A stretch of DNA of 34,866 nt from the NCBI GenBank assembly GCA_024276275.1, contig JAJRXM010000004.1:1-34866 (forward strand), written 5' to 3'. Origin of the DNA: Candidatus Zixiibacteriota bacterium. Its GTDB lineage: Bacteria; Zixibacteria; MSB-5A5; GN15; FEB-12. Shown in pieces: positions 1 through 7,811 of this stretch. Numbering within the stretch: position 1 is the first letter of the stretch; each line of letters opens with the position of its first letter. The notes below the pieces were generated by a model. That model was not told the origin of the DNA. It saw only the letters and a program-made list of their open reading frames with translations, and did not search any database. Both the position numbers and the translations under genes were made by a program.

Positions 1-128
1 ACACCTGTTCTGCGGAGCTTGATACACTTTTGAACAGAACTGATTCTTTCTTTTTCTCTGCATGTACAGATTCTGATAACATCTGATATTCTCCATACCG
101 CCCTACTTACACGTTTCAACTTTCTGTC

Positions 129-1157
129 TCACTTATATTGGTACGGAGGGGTGTTAGCAATGAGCAAGCTCAGAATTAGTATAATGACAACACCAACTGT
201 TGGAATATCTCGATTAACTTTATCTAGTGATTCAGGTAGCTCACCTTCTTTAGCAAGAATGAATCCTAATCGGGCATTTCCATAAATTGTTGCATTGATT
301 GCTGAGAATGTCGCTAGCAAAGCTGCAATAGAAACTATCGTAAAACCTATTTTCCCAAGGGCCGGTTGTGCTGCAACGGCTAATGCATAATCTTTTGCTA
401 ATATAAGTTGATTCTCAGGAACTGTACCAACAGTAATTATCGCTATTAGAACGTATAAAAATATAACTAGTATTACAGATGAATAAAATGCTTTTGGAAG
501 ATTCTCTTTTGGGCTTTTAATTTCTTCTGCAGCATTCGCAATGAGTTCAAACCCTTCGTAAGCAACAAAAATTATCATACCGGCAACTATTATTGAAAAA
601 GAATCTTCCCAATGTGAAGAAGATAGACGTTCACTATCTATATATGAGAATCCTGTAATAATAATAAGTAATAATAACACTAACTTAATGAGTACGATTA
701 TCGTTTCAGATTTACTTACCAATGAAGCACTTGCTAAATTTATTAGAGCGGGAAGCAATATAGCAAAACAAATAAATAAATGTCTAAGCCATTGAGTTGA
801 GTTGTCAGGAAAGAAAGTTTGAGCATAAGAGGCAAAAGCAACAGCATATAAAGAGATAGTTACTAAATAACTCAACCAAAGAATAAGATTAACCGTTCCT
901 GATAGAATGTTATGTCCAAAAGCGTTATCTACGAATACAACAGTTCCGCCCCGACTTTGATAGGTTACAGAAAGTTTTGCATACGAGTAGGAGGTTAGTA
1001 TCGCAACTATTCCGGCAACTAGAAAAGCAACAAATGTTGCTCCGTGAGCAAGTGAAACAGCTTCCCCTAAAACCGCAAAAATACCACCACCTACCATTCC
1101 TCCTATCCCTATAGAAATGGCTCCCAACAGTCCAATTGATTTTGACTTTGTTTCCAC
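129..1157 (-). CDS. C-terminally truncated APC-superfamily amino acid permease
   Basis: This encodes an inner-membrane amino acid transporter of the APC superfamily. The first membrane segment carries the family's glycine-rich substrate loop (residues about 12-31, with GIGGMVGGGIF). About nine hydrophobic helices can be counted. Family members usually have 12 or more helices and about 430-470 residues, but this product has 342 and ends right after helix 9 (LLIANTPPYQYK). The 128 bases beyond the stop encode only charged, non-membrane peptide in the frames I read, so the missing C-terminus is not simply in another frame nearby. The start is GTG, with AGGAA nine bases upstream and no in-frame ATG close above it. 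The fold assignment is secure. Whether the protein works is doubtful, and a pseudogene or rearrangement junction is likely. Confidence 0.75.
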   Translation of the reverse strand: METKSKSIGLLGAISIGIGGMVGGGIFAVLGEAVSLAHGATFVAFLVAGIVAILTSYSYAKLSVTYQSRGGTVVFVDNAFGHNILSGTVNLILWLSYLVTISLYAVAFASYAQTFFPDNSTQWLRHLFICFAILLPALINLASASLVSKSETIIVLIKLVLLLLIIITGFSYIDSERLSSSHWEDSFSIIVAGMIIFVAYEGFELIANAAEEIKSPKENLPKAFYSSVILVIFLYVLIAIITVGTVPENQLILAKDYALAVAAQPALGKIGFTIVSIAALLATFSAINATIYGNARLGFILAKEGELPESLDKVNRDIPTVGVVIILILSLLIANTPPYQYK

Positions 1158-1299
1158 TAAAGGAATTTCCTCATTCTGATAATCTGATTCTTTAATTTTT
1201 GCAATAAAGATTCCGCTATAATAATTGGACTTAAAAGAAAGTAGGATGATGACACATTAATTAATAAATTATTAACATGCTTGTTTTTACCTTACTCAG

Positions 1300-2106
1300 T
1301 TAAAACTTGTCGATATAGTTTATGCGGACTTCGCGGGTGATAGCTTTTGAGTCTCGGCGGTTGATGAACAAATCTTTTGCCATAGCCTCAAGTTCTAAGT
1401 TATCTGTGAATAACCATTTTATACCGATGTTTAGATACCCCCGACCTTTACCGCCGAAAGCATTTTGATTTCCATTAGGTAAGGTAGAACGATCATCATT
1501 TATTGCCAAATCATATTCAGCTATCAAAGCTAGGTTGTACTGGAAAGTAGCATCAAATCCACCGAAAAAGTTTATTTCATCTTCTTTGTCAAAATCATTT
1601 TCCTGTGAATAGTTCATCCCAAAGTGCCATCCGGCAGTCCATTGGTAGAAATAAAATGAGCGACTGGCTACGGCGTAGACTCCTCGTGATTTAAAAGTAT
1701 AGCGTTGATAGTCTCGTATGTAAGAGCCGTTTCCTTGAGAGGCATATCCAATTGTGATGGCCGGGAAGTATTCAAGTTCATCAACAATACGAAATTTCAA
1801 GCTGAACTCGATACCTGGGTTCCAGTCAGGAATCACATTTGACAGGATAGCATCACCGCCGTACGATATGCCGATAGTTAGTCGGTTGGAGAGGCCGATG
1901 TCGGTATTTGTGATTGCTCCGCCTTCGGGATAAATCCGAACGCCGATATTATAATAACCACGGGGTAGGGTTCCGGCTGTCGGGAGATCGACTAACCATC
2001 TTGGAGGAATGTCGTACATCGATGCAGATATCGATTCTTGTGCGGTTGAAATTTTTGGAGCTAAAGATATTAAACAAACTGCCAGTATTGTGTATATTGT
2101 TTTCAT
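1300..2106 (-). CDS. Small outer-membrane beta-barrel-like protein, function unknown
   Basis: A secreted protein of 268 residues. It opens with a clear signal peptide, probably cleaved after residue 22 (KISTA/QES). The mature part alternates hydrophobic and polar residues in short aromatic-rich strands (for example AGWHFGMNYS and GYLNIGIKWLF), as expected for a porin-like barrel of roughly 10-12 strands. The mature N-terminus carries LPTAGTLPRGYYNIGVR, typical of poorly characterised outer-membrane proteins. The ATG start has AAAGGA six bases upstream. It lies on the same strand as pabB and pabC but 221 bases downstream, behind a repeat-like element, so co-transcription is uncertain. I do not recognise a specific family, and no catalytic motif is visible. 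Confidence 0.7.
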   Translation of the reverse strand: MKTIYTILAVCLISLAPKISTAQESISASMYDIPPRWLVDLPTAGTLPRGYYNIGVRIYPEGGAITNTDIGLSNRLTIGISYGGDAILSNVIPDWNPGIEFSLKFRIVDELEYFPAITIGYASQGNGSYIRDYQRYTFKSRGVYAVASRSFYFYQWTAGWHFGMNYSQENDFDKEDEINFFGGFDATFQYNLALIAEYDLAINDDRSTLPNGNQNAFGGKGRGYLNIGIKWLFTDNLELEAMAKDLFINRRDSKAITREVRINYIDKF

Positions 2107-2222
2107 AAAAATCCTTTTCTATTTTATATCATACTTAAGAAAGTATAGAAAAGTTCATTAGGTGATGTCAATTTAAAAACAATATGGGGGAATAATAACT
2201 GAAGGGAAATGTTGATAAAAAT

Positions 2223-2250
2223 GAGATTGCCACACTTCGTTCGCAATGAC
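2223..2250. repeat. Dispersed repeat-like element (ATTGC...GCAAT type)
   Basis: The intergenic stretch reads, on the minus strand, GTCATTGCGAACGAAGTG followed by TGGCAATCTC. Its ends form an inverted repeat (ATTGC at 2226-2230 with GCAAT at 2243-2247). From memory, very similar strings recur between genes in many unrelated bacterial genomes. Only one copy is seen here, so calling it a repeat is partly from prior knowledge. The rest of the 2107-2327 gap shows nothing else I can support. Confidence 0.5.
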
Positions 2251-2327
2251 TGCTGTAGGAATTTTTCGGTAAGCTTTGCTTATGAAGTCTACGAGGCAGA
2301 TTTTCTGATAAAGTTTAATAAAAGCAG

Positions 2328-3179
2328 CTATTTTAATTTTGCCAGTTTAGCAAACCTGTCATATAGGACAGTAGAGATGTTTCCTGCTGAAATTTTGTAT
2401 GTTTTATTACCCTCTTTTATTTTGGAAATCGGCAAAACAAACTTCAAAGATGAGCTGATAAAAACCTCATCTGCTTTAAAAAGTGTATGTAGCGAGCAGT
2501 TTTTTTCAACTATAGTATAGCCGGATTTTTTTGCCTCACGAATCAGAATTTTCCGAGTGATACCCTCTAAACATCCTGCTGTAAGCGGGGGAGTGTAGAT
2601 TTTATTTTTTTTGACCCAAAAGATGTTAGCCGAGGTTACTTCGGCAACCTGATTTTTTGTATTCAGCAAAAGAGCATCATCGCATTTTCTTTTATGAGCT
2701 AATTTTAAGGCTACGGCATGTATTGCATACGAAATAGTTTTAATTCTTCTGAAAACAGAATCCTGGTCTACCCGAAATTCTGAAATATCTACGGTGAACG
2801 GTTTTGTCGGCATTGAATGAGGTGAGGTCGATAAAATAACCTGCGGTTTTCCCTGAACGCCGACCCATCGGGCGGCCTCGCCTGATGTTATGGTTAGTCT
2901 CAGTTTTTTTATTTTATCAGGATGAGCTTTGACTGTTTTGTGCATCCAGTTTTTTAATGTTGATTGTGGTACCGGAATTGTCATTCCCATCACTTTAGCA
3001 CCCTTGTAGAGTCGTTTGATATGCTCTTGCAAAAAGATTATATTATTGTCAACAGATAAGAAAGTTTCAAAAAGTCCTTCGGCATATAAAAGAGAGTTGT
3101 CAAAAACAGAAATTTTATCATCACCACGTTTTACAAATTTGCCGTTTATAGTCGTAATTGTGAGGAGCTTTTTAGGCAT
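2328..3179 (-). CDS. pabC: Aminodeoxychorismate lyase (class IV PLP enzyme)
   Basis: A class IV pyridoxal-phosphate enzyme of 283 residues. In this context it most likely converts 4-amino-4-deoxychorismate to p-aminobenzoate and pyruvate for folate synthesis in the cytoplasm. Visible features are the PLP lysine K147 in RIKTISY, the glutamate E180 expected to contact the pyridine nitrogen in VAEVTSANIF, and the GITRK loop at 206-210 that holds the cofactor phosphate. Fold-IV branched-chain aminotransferases share these motifs, so the lyase assignment leans on position: the ATG lies one base after the pabB stop, which implies translational coupling. The SD-like GGGA sits in the last codons of pabB. 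Confidence 0.85.
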   Translation of the reverse strand: MPKKLLTITTINGKFVKRGDDKISVFDNSLLYAEGLFETFLSVDNNIIFLQEHIKRLYKGAKVMGMTIPVPQSTLKNWMHKTVKAHPDKIKKLRLTITSGEAARWVGVQGKPQVILSTSPHSMPTKPFTVDISEFRVDQDSVFRRIKTISYAIHAVALKLAHKRKCDDALLLNTKNQVAEVTSANIFWVKKNKIYTPPLTAGCLEGITRKILIREAKKSGYTIVEKNCSLHTLFKADEVFISSSLKFVLPISKIKEGNKTYKISAGNISTVLYDRFAKLAKLK

Positions 3180-3180
3180 T

Positions 3181-4440
3181 TTATAGTCCCACTGCTTGAA
3201 AAAGATTTTCGGCTTTTAAGAGCATCTCATTGTATTCATCTTTAGGGTCAGAATCTGCCACTATTCCGCCGCCGGCATGAATATAATAATGGTTGTCTCT
3301 GTGGTAGATAGTACGTATTGCGATATTAAAATCTGACTTTTCCTTGGTAAGATACCCGATAGAGCCAGTATATACAAACCTTGGATGTACTTCTAAATTG
3401 TTTATAATTTCGACAGCTCTTTTTTTAGGAGCTCCTGTTATGGAACCTCCCGGGATTACGGCATCAACGATATCCTGAAAGGTAATGTTTGTCTTTAATG
3501 TTGCCGAAATGTCTGAGACAAGATGTATCAATGATGTATAGACCTCCGGGTTAAACAGGGATTCAACCGAGACAGTTCCTGTTTTTGCTATTTTACCTAA
3601 GTCGTTTCTCATTAAATCGACTATCATTAAAAGTTCAGCTTTATCTTTATCAGAATGTAAAAGTTTCTGTAAGTTTTCTTTTTGTTCTTCCGCATTTTTC
3701 CCTAATGTTATAGTACCTTTAATAGGGCAACTTTTTATTTTATCGCCGTCGGTCGTAAACATTCTTTCAGGGGAAGAAGATAGTATTTGATAGTCACCGA
3801 AATTTATATATGCCGCATAGGGTGATTGGTTTATTTCTCGTAGTCTGAGGTATGATTCAAACGGTGTGAGGGGAGAGGATATTTCAAACCGAGTTGTGAA
3901 ATTTGCCTGGTATATATCACCCTCTTTAATATGTTTTTTTATCTGCAGAATTTTTTCGAGATATTCTTTTTTTGTAATAGATTGAATTATCTGAGCTTTT
4001 GGAATAGCAGTATTGTTTTTGGGAGACGTCGAAAAAGTATCATTTGGAATTTCGTTTAAATTTTCATACAGAAGAAAGCGAGTCGTCGGTATAGTATCTT
4101 TAGAGTTGTTCGGAATGGCAAATTTTTCTAAAGTAGATTCATAGGAAATATATCCCACGGCACAAAGATCGTATTGATTTACAAGTTGTTCAACTATGGT
4201 GTAGATATCTTTATTTCTGTCAATATGTATATCTTCTTTAGAGCACTTTAGTTGAACTTTACCGTTTAGAAGATACAAATCACCGATAGGGTCAGACATC
4301 AGAAAAGAATTAAGTCCTTTATCACCAATTGTCCTTGAGGAATCCAGCCAGCAGAACCCAAATTCGGAAGCTTTTTGCTGGAAAGAGGAATAATCCGAAT
4401 AGGTGTCAGCTTTTTTATTTCTTTCAACTTTTAGATGCAT
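3181..4440 (-). CDS. pabB: Aminodeoxychorismate synthase component I
   Basis: This enzyme aminates chorismate to 4-amino-4-deoxychorismate, the first committed step to p-aminobenzoate and folate. It belongs to the chorismate-binding family. Diagnostic is PIKGT, with lysine K241 where anthranilate synthases have alanine. Other family motifs are GDIYQANF, SPERMF, a Mg-binding MRNDLG region, PGGSITGAPK (330-339) and GGGIVADSDP (390-399). Length (419) is normal for a stand-alone PabB. No fused or adjacent glutamine amidotransferase (PabA) is present, so that subunit must come from elsewhere or ammonia is used. I chose the ATG at 4438-4440 because GGA lies seven bases before it. An in-frame TTG at 4450-4452 would add four residues but has no SD. 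Confidence 0.9.
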   Translation of the reverse strand: MHLKVERNKKADTYSDYSSFQQKASEFGFCWLDSSRTIGDKGLNSFLMSDPIGDLYLLNGKVQLKCSKEDIHIDRNKDIYTIVEQLVNQYDLCAVGYISYESTLEKFAIPNNSKDTIPTTRFLLYENLNEIPNDTFSTSPKNNTAIPKAQIIQSITKKEYLEKILQIKKHIKEGDIYQANFTTRFEISSPLTPFESYLRLREINQSPYAAYINFGDYQILSSSPERMFTTDGDKIKSCPIKGTITLGKNAEEQKENLQKLLHSDKDKAELLMIVDLMRNDLGKIAKTGTVSVESLFNPEVYTSLIHLVSDISATLKTNITFQDIVDAVIPGGSITGAPKKRAVEIINNLEVHPRFVYTGSIGYLTKEKSDFNIAIRTIYHRDNHYYIHAGGGIVADSDPKDEYNEMLLKAENLFQAVGL

Positions 4441-4620
4441 AACGATATCCAAGCTACAGAAAAAGAGGTTAAAGTCAAGTTGTATTCCGTTAAGTTACGA
4501 GTCTGCTATCATTTACGGATAAAGACAGTTTTGAGGTTGTTTTTACATTGATATTTTAAAAAAATATGTTAAATTGTTGTCAGGTAGTAATATACCTTCT
4601 AAATAAATCCAAAATTTATT

Positions 4621-4645
4621 GGAACTAATTTTGTTTTTATCGGTA
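4621..4645 (+). promoter_or_regulatory. Candidate ECF-type promoter for the sigma factor operon
   Basis: GGAAC at 4621-4625 is followed after 15 bases by CGGTA at 4641-4645. This resembles ECF sigma promoters (GGAAC or TGAAAC, about 16 bases, then CGT-like). It would start transcription about 20-25 bases before the ECF sigma gene, consistent with autoregulation. A small AT-rich inverted repeat (AATAAAT/ATTTATT, 4602-4620) abuts the -35. This is a single match judged by eye. Confidence 0.4.
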
Positions 4646-4675
4646 TCATTATTAAACGAATAACAAAGGTTAAAT

Positions 4676-5278
4676 ATGAGTAAACCGACAGAAAAAGATA
4701 TTGATTTTACATTAATGAGAGCTATCCAAAACGGTGATATGGTTTCATTTAATGAAATGGTTGAACGATATAAAGATCGTTTAATGAATGTCATCGGTCG
4801 CATGTTGTCCTCAACAGAAGAAGCCGAAGATATAGTACAAGAGACATTTGTACGGGTATATCAGCATCGTCAATCATTTAATTTTCAGCATTGTTTTTCG
4901 ACCTGGATATATACTATAGCATTAAATTTAGCACGAAATGAATTACGCAAGAGAAAGAAATTCAAATTTTTAGAAATATCAGAAATGCAGGGTAATGAAA
5001 AAGAGTTTGCCGTTGAGATGAAACTTCCTTCACGACTACCGGAAGTCTTAAAAGCGGCAATAAATGAACTGCCTGAAAAATATAAAACTGCATTTATGTT
5101 ACGGGACATACAGGAATTTCCTTATGAAGAGGTCGCCACAATTTTATCGGTTCCTTTGGGGACAGTAAAGTCGCGAGTAAACCGTGCCCGTATGATGTTA
5201 CGAGATAAATTACAACCTAAACTGGAGAGTCATAATGCGTTGTCAAAAAGTACGCTCTTACCTGTCGGCTTATTGTAA
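4676..5278 (+). CDS. ECF-family RNA polymerase sigma factor
   Basis: A sigma-70 family factor of the extracytoplasmic-function group: 200 residues with region 2 (about 25-95, including EAEDIVQETFVRVYQ and the FSTWIYTIALN strand-opening segment) and region 4 (about 128-180, helix-turn-helix with PYEEVATILSVPLGTVKSRV), and no region 1 or 3. It directs RNA polymerase to a dedicated promoter set. The ATG has AAAGG six bases upstream. The last 44 bases overlap the start of the anti-sigma gene, so the pair is probably made in fixed ratio. It is divergent from pabB. Its regulon cannot be read from the window apart from the candidate autoregulatory promoter. The C-terminal tail after residue 185 is low in complexity and unlikely to be functional. 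Confidence 0.92.
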   Translation: MSKPTEKDIDFTLMRAIQNGDMVSFNEMVERYKDRLMNVIGRMLSSTEEAEDIVQETFVRVYQHRQSFNFQHCFSTWIYTIALNLARNELRKRKKFKFLEISEMQGNEKEFAVEMKLPSRLPEVLKAAINELPEKYKTAFMLRDIQEFPYEEVATILSVPLGTVKSRVNRARMMLRDKLQPKLESHNALSKSTLLPVGLL

Positions 5279-5915
5279 TGATGAGTTAGCAGGACGTAAG
5301 AAACTTGCTGTTGATGAGCATCTTTCAACCTGCGTTCTCTGTCGTAAAGAGGAATCTCTTTACAATGCAATGTTTACCGCAAAAGATGAAATCGGTTCTT
5401 TGAAAGTTACCGATGACTTTAATAATATCTTATTAAATAGAATTGCCAATGAACGTTTTGCCGAGACTCGTACAAAAGCATACTATCCACAGAAACCTCC
5501 TCTGTTTGTATGGTCTAAAGTTGTCCCGGCTGTTGCATCGGCATTTGTTGTTGTATTTGCACTCTTTTCCATGTTCTCGGGCGGTATAGATACCGAACGA
5601 GATAATTTTGCCTATCAAGACGGTAATCTTGATAATTCTTATATGACTGTTCAACCGACCGATAATCCGAATATGAATAAGAATTGGTCACTTGATAATC
5701 ATTTGGCACGGGTTGAACGCGGCAATCGTATTTCTCGAAATATGACTAAAGCCGGATCTTTTTCCCGTCGTCAAAACATGTCGCTAACATCGGTATCTTC
5801 ACAAGGTAGAACATATGTACCGTATGTTACAACATATCATCAAATTCGTCCGGTTATTCGGTTATATCTGATTCCTCATGATGACTCTATTAAGGAGGAT
5901 TTCGGGGAATACTAA
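5235..5915 (+). CDS. Membrane anti-sigma factor with zinc-finger (ZAS) domain
   Basis: The probable partner that holds the upstream ECF sigma factor inactive. The N-terminal 40 residues have the anti-sigma zinc motif: C3, H29, C33 and C36 (HLSTCVLC). One transmembrane helix spans about 92-115, followed by a periplasmic tail of about 110 residues rich in Asn, Ser and Arg with no known fold. This is the classic layout in which an envelope signal is passed to a cytoplasmic sigma-binding domain. The start overlaps the sigma gene by 44 bases and has GGAGAG five bases upstream. The stop overlaps the next start (TAATG), coupling it to the protease-like gene. Length 226. The family is clear; the signal is unknown. 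Confidence 0.88.
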   Translation: MRCQKVRSYLSAYCNDELAGRKKLAVDEHLSTCVLCRKEESLYNAMFTAKDEIGSLKVTDDFNNILLNRIANERFAETRTKAYYPQKPPLFVWSKVVPAVASAFVVVFALFSMFSGGIDTERDNFAYQDGNLDNSYMTVQPTDNPNMNKNWSLDNHLARVERGNRISRNMTKAGSFSRRQNMSLTSVSSQGRTYVPYVTTYHQIRPVIRLYLIPHDDSIKEDFGEY

Positions 5916-7099
5916 TGATAAAATACTTCTCTAAAATGACCGTCGTCAAAACATGTTTAATGTTTTTTCAGGCGGTCTTTTTTTCGACTGCTATTTCAGC
6001 GCAAGACTCAGCTCTTATTAATTTAGAGTTAGGTCTTAATGAGTTGGTGTACGATGTTTCTCGTACTATTGTAACAATTGAAGCGTCTGAACCTATTTAT
6101 CCGCACAATTCAGTTATCAATTCTAACGAAGCAGTTTATTCTGTAATCTCTACAGGCTTGGTTTATGATACCTCGGGTTATATCATAGCACCTGCCGAGG
6201 CTGTTTCTAAATATGCATCTATATTTGTTAGTTTTGACGATAAAACAGTTTCCGCTAAAACAGTAGCTATTGACTATCAAAACGGTATTGCTCTTTTGAA
6301 AATGAAGAATCCTTATGGATGGCCTGTCAAACTAAAGGCTCAATCGGGATGTGCCGGTCAAATGATTTTAGCTATCGGGAATGCATACGGACTTCGTGCT
6401 ACACCTGTCATAGGCTTTTGTGCCGGGTATCGTCCTGATGGAATGATGCAGTTTTCAGCATCATTTACTCCAAGTTCTCAAGGTGGCGGTTTGTTTTCAA
6501 TGGACGGCAAACTACTTGGAATAATTACTGACCAAATCGGCAACAACTCAGAAATCGGGTTAGCGGTTCCTGCTTATAAACTTCCTGAAATTGTTAATTT
6601 TCTAATAGTAAACGGAAACCGTTTTGCAGGTTATCTCGGATTAGTTACCAGAGAGATAGAGATAAGCCCTCCGATTAAAGTCCAAATGCCGACATCCTCC
6701 GCACATATTTCAATGGCATCAATGAAAAGTTCTTTGGAAATCAGTCATGGACTATTAGTTGAAAAAGTTGCACCTCATTCACCGTCATATAAAGCAGGGC
6801 TTAGAAGAGGCGATTTACTCTTTCAGGCAAACGGTCTGAGTATTGATAATCCTCTTGAATTTGCTGATTTTATAAGAAAAACATCTCCGGGTACAAAATT
6901 AAAGTTTGATTTTTTACGCCATAACGCTATCTACCAAGTAGAAGTATCTGTCGGGAAACAGGAACAGAACTTAATTGTTTCTTCATCTCCAAAAGGGTCA
7001 GATGCCGATATGTTGATAGACTCTATTCTCAAAGAACTTGAGCAGATAAAGCAAAACACAAAAACTCTCGAAAATCGTCTTAAGCAGTTGCGTCAATAA
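5915..7099 (+). CDS. HtrA/DegS-like PDZ pseudoprotease (catalytic triad lost)
   Basis: A secreted HtrA-type protein of 394 residues: signal peptide (cleavage near A29), trypsin-like fold (about 45-235), one PDZ domain (about 237-348, with GLLVEKVAPHSPSYKAGLRRGDLL), and a C-terminal coiled-coil-like helix (364-394). The fold is recognisable from SGYIIAP, IALLKM, LAIGNAYGL and GKLLGII. By motif alignment all three catalytic residues are replaced: the histidine of TNNHV is E95, the aspartate of TDLAVLK is G124, and the serine of GNSGGP is Q189 (SSQGGG). It should therefore bind but not cut. The start overlaps the anti-sigma stop, so in the cell it probably acts beside the anti-sigma factor as a periplasmic sensor or decoy. 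A structural model would confirm the alignment. Confidence 0.85.
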   Translation: MIKYFSKMTVVKTCLMFFQAVFFSTAISAQDSALINLELGLNELVYDVSRTIVTIEASEPIYPHNSVINSNEAVYSVISTGLVYDTSGYIIAPAEAVSKYASIFVSFDDKTVSAKTVAIDYQNGIALLKMKNPYGWPVKLKAQSGCAGQMILAIGNAYGLRATPVIGFCAGYRPDGMMQFSASFTPSSQGGGLFSMDGKLLGIITDQIGNNSEIGLAVPAYKLPEIVNFLIVNGNRFAGYLGLVTREIEISPPIKVQMPTSSAHISMASMKSSLEISHGLLVEKVAPHSPSYKAGLRRGDLLFQANGLSIDNPLEFADFIRKTSPGTKLKFDFLRHNAIYQVEVSVGKQEQNLIVSSSPKGSDADMLIDSILKELEQIKQNTKTLENRLKQLRQ

Positions 7100-7142
7100 C
7101 TTTTACGTTGCCATTTAAAGAGATTTTTCTTTTACTAACCGT

Positions 7143-7811
7143 ATGAATATGACTGCGGATAAGACTTTATTTCAAACTCAATTATCTCAATTTAATCCTA
7201 ACTCAGATGTGCAAAACAGGATGTTGGCACTTTTTTCTGCTGCAATAACACTCGATGATGCTAATATTACAGAATTTGCGATTCAGAAAGCACAAGAGCT
7301 GAAAATCAACCGCGATAGTTTATACGAAATTATTCTGCAATCATATCTTTTTTTAGGATTTCCTCGTATGTTGCAGGCTGCCGACTTGCTCGATAAAATA
7401 ATCCCTTTTAGAGGCGGAAATAGTCAGGATATTGATTTTTTATCAGAGAATAAACTGTCTGAGTGGTATAAAGATGGAGTAGAGGTTTGTAAGTCGGTAT
7501 ATAAAGATAAGTATGAACCTCTCAAAAAAAGAGTTACCGATTTTGCTCCTGAGATTTTTCACTGGATGATTTTAGAAGGGTATGGAAAAGTCCTTTCCAG
7601 AAAAGGAATAGGATTAGAGACCCGGGAGCTGTCAATAGTTGCATTTTTAACAATGGAAAACAGACCAAAACAGCTTCACTCACATATTCTCGGAGCTGTA
7701 CATGTCGGAGCATCGAAAGAACTTATTCAAACGGTTATTGATGATATAGGGAAATCAGCAGGAGACGGGTATAAAACAGCTCTCTCAATTTTTGAAAGGC
7801 TAAAGAATTAA
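7143..7811 (+). CDS. Carboxymuconolactone decarboxylase-family protein, cysteine-free active site
   Basis: A soluble protein of 222 residues made of two helical CMD/AhpD-like halves. The first half has LQSYLFLGFPRMLQAADLL. The second (about 160-205) has ELSIVAFLTMENRPKQLHSHI and then GAVHVGASKELIQ, which matches the family core. AhpD-type members reduce peroxiredoxins through a CxxC motif, but none is present and the only cysteine lies between the halves, so a thiol redox role is unlikely. No signal peptide is seen. It sits 43 bases after the protease-like gene, and its stop overlaps the tamB start (TAATG), so it belongs to the same transcript. A second ATG two codons in is equally possible as start. 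Reaction unknown. Confidence 0.7.
   Translation: MNMTADKTLFQTQLSQFNPNSDVQNRMLALFSAAITLDDANITEFAIQKAQELKINRDSLYEIILQSYLFLGFPRMLQAADLLDKIIPFRGGNSQDIDFLSENKLSEWYKDGVEVCKSVYKDKYEPLKKRVTDFAPEIFHWMILEGYGKVLSRKGIGLETRELSIVAFLTMENRPKQLHSHILGAVHVGASKELIQTVIDDIGKSAGDGYKTALSIFERLKN

Noticed and set aside
2209-2520. Plus-strand frame of 103 codons
   Set aside because: It runs through the repeat-like element and antisense to the pabC end; no family or SD, and pabC explains the sequence.
4543-4803. Minus-strand frame of 86 codons over the sigma gene start
   Set aside because: Antisense to a well-supported ECF sigma factor and its promoter region; no recognisable protein.
5894-5898. GGAGG upstream of the pseudoprotease as evidence for another start
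   Set aside because: It is 16 bases from the ATG, too far; no closer start fits better, and coupling through the TAATG overlap is sufficient.
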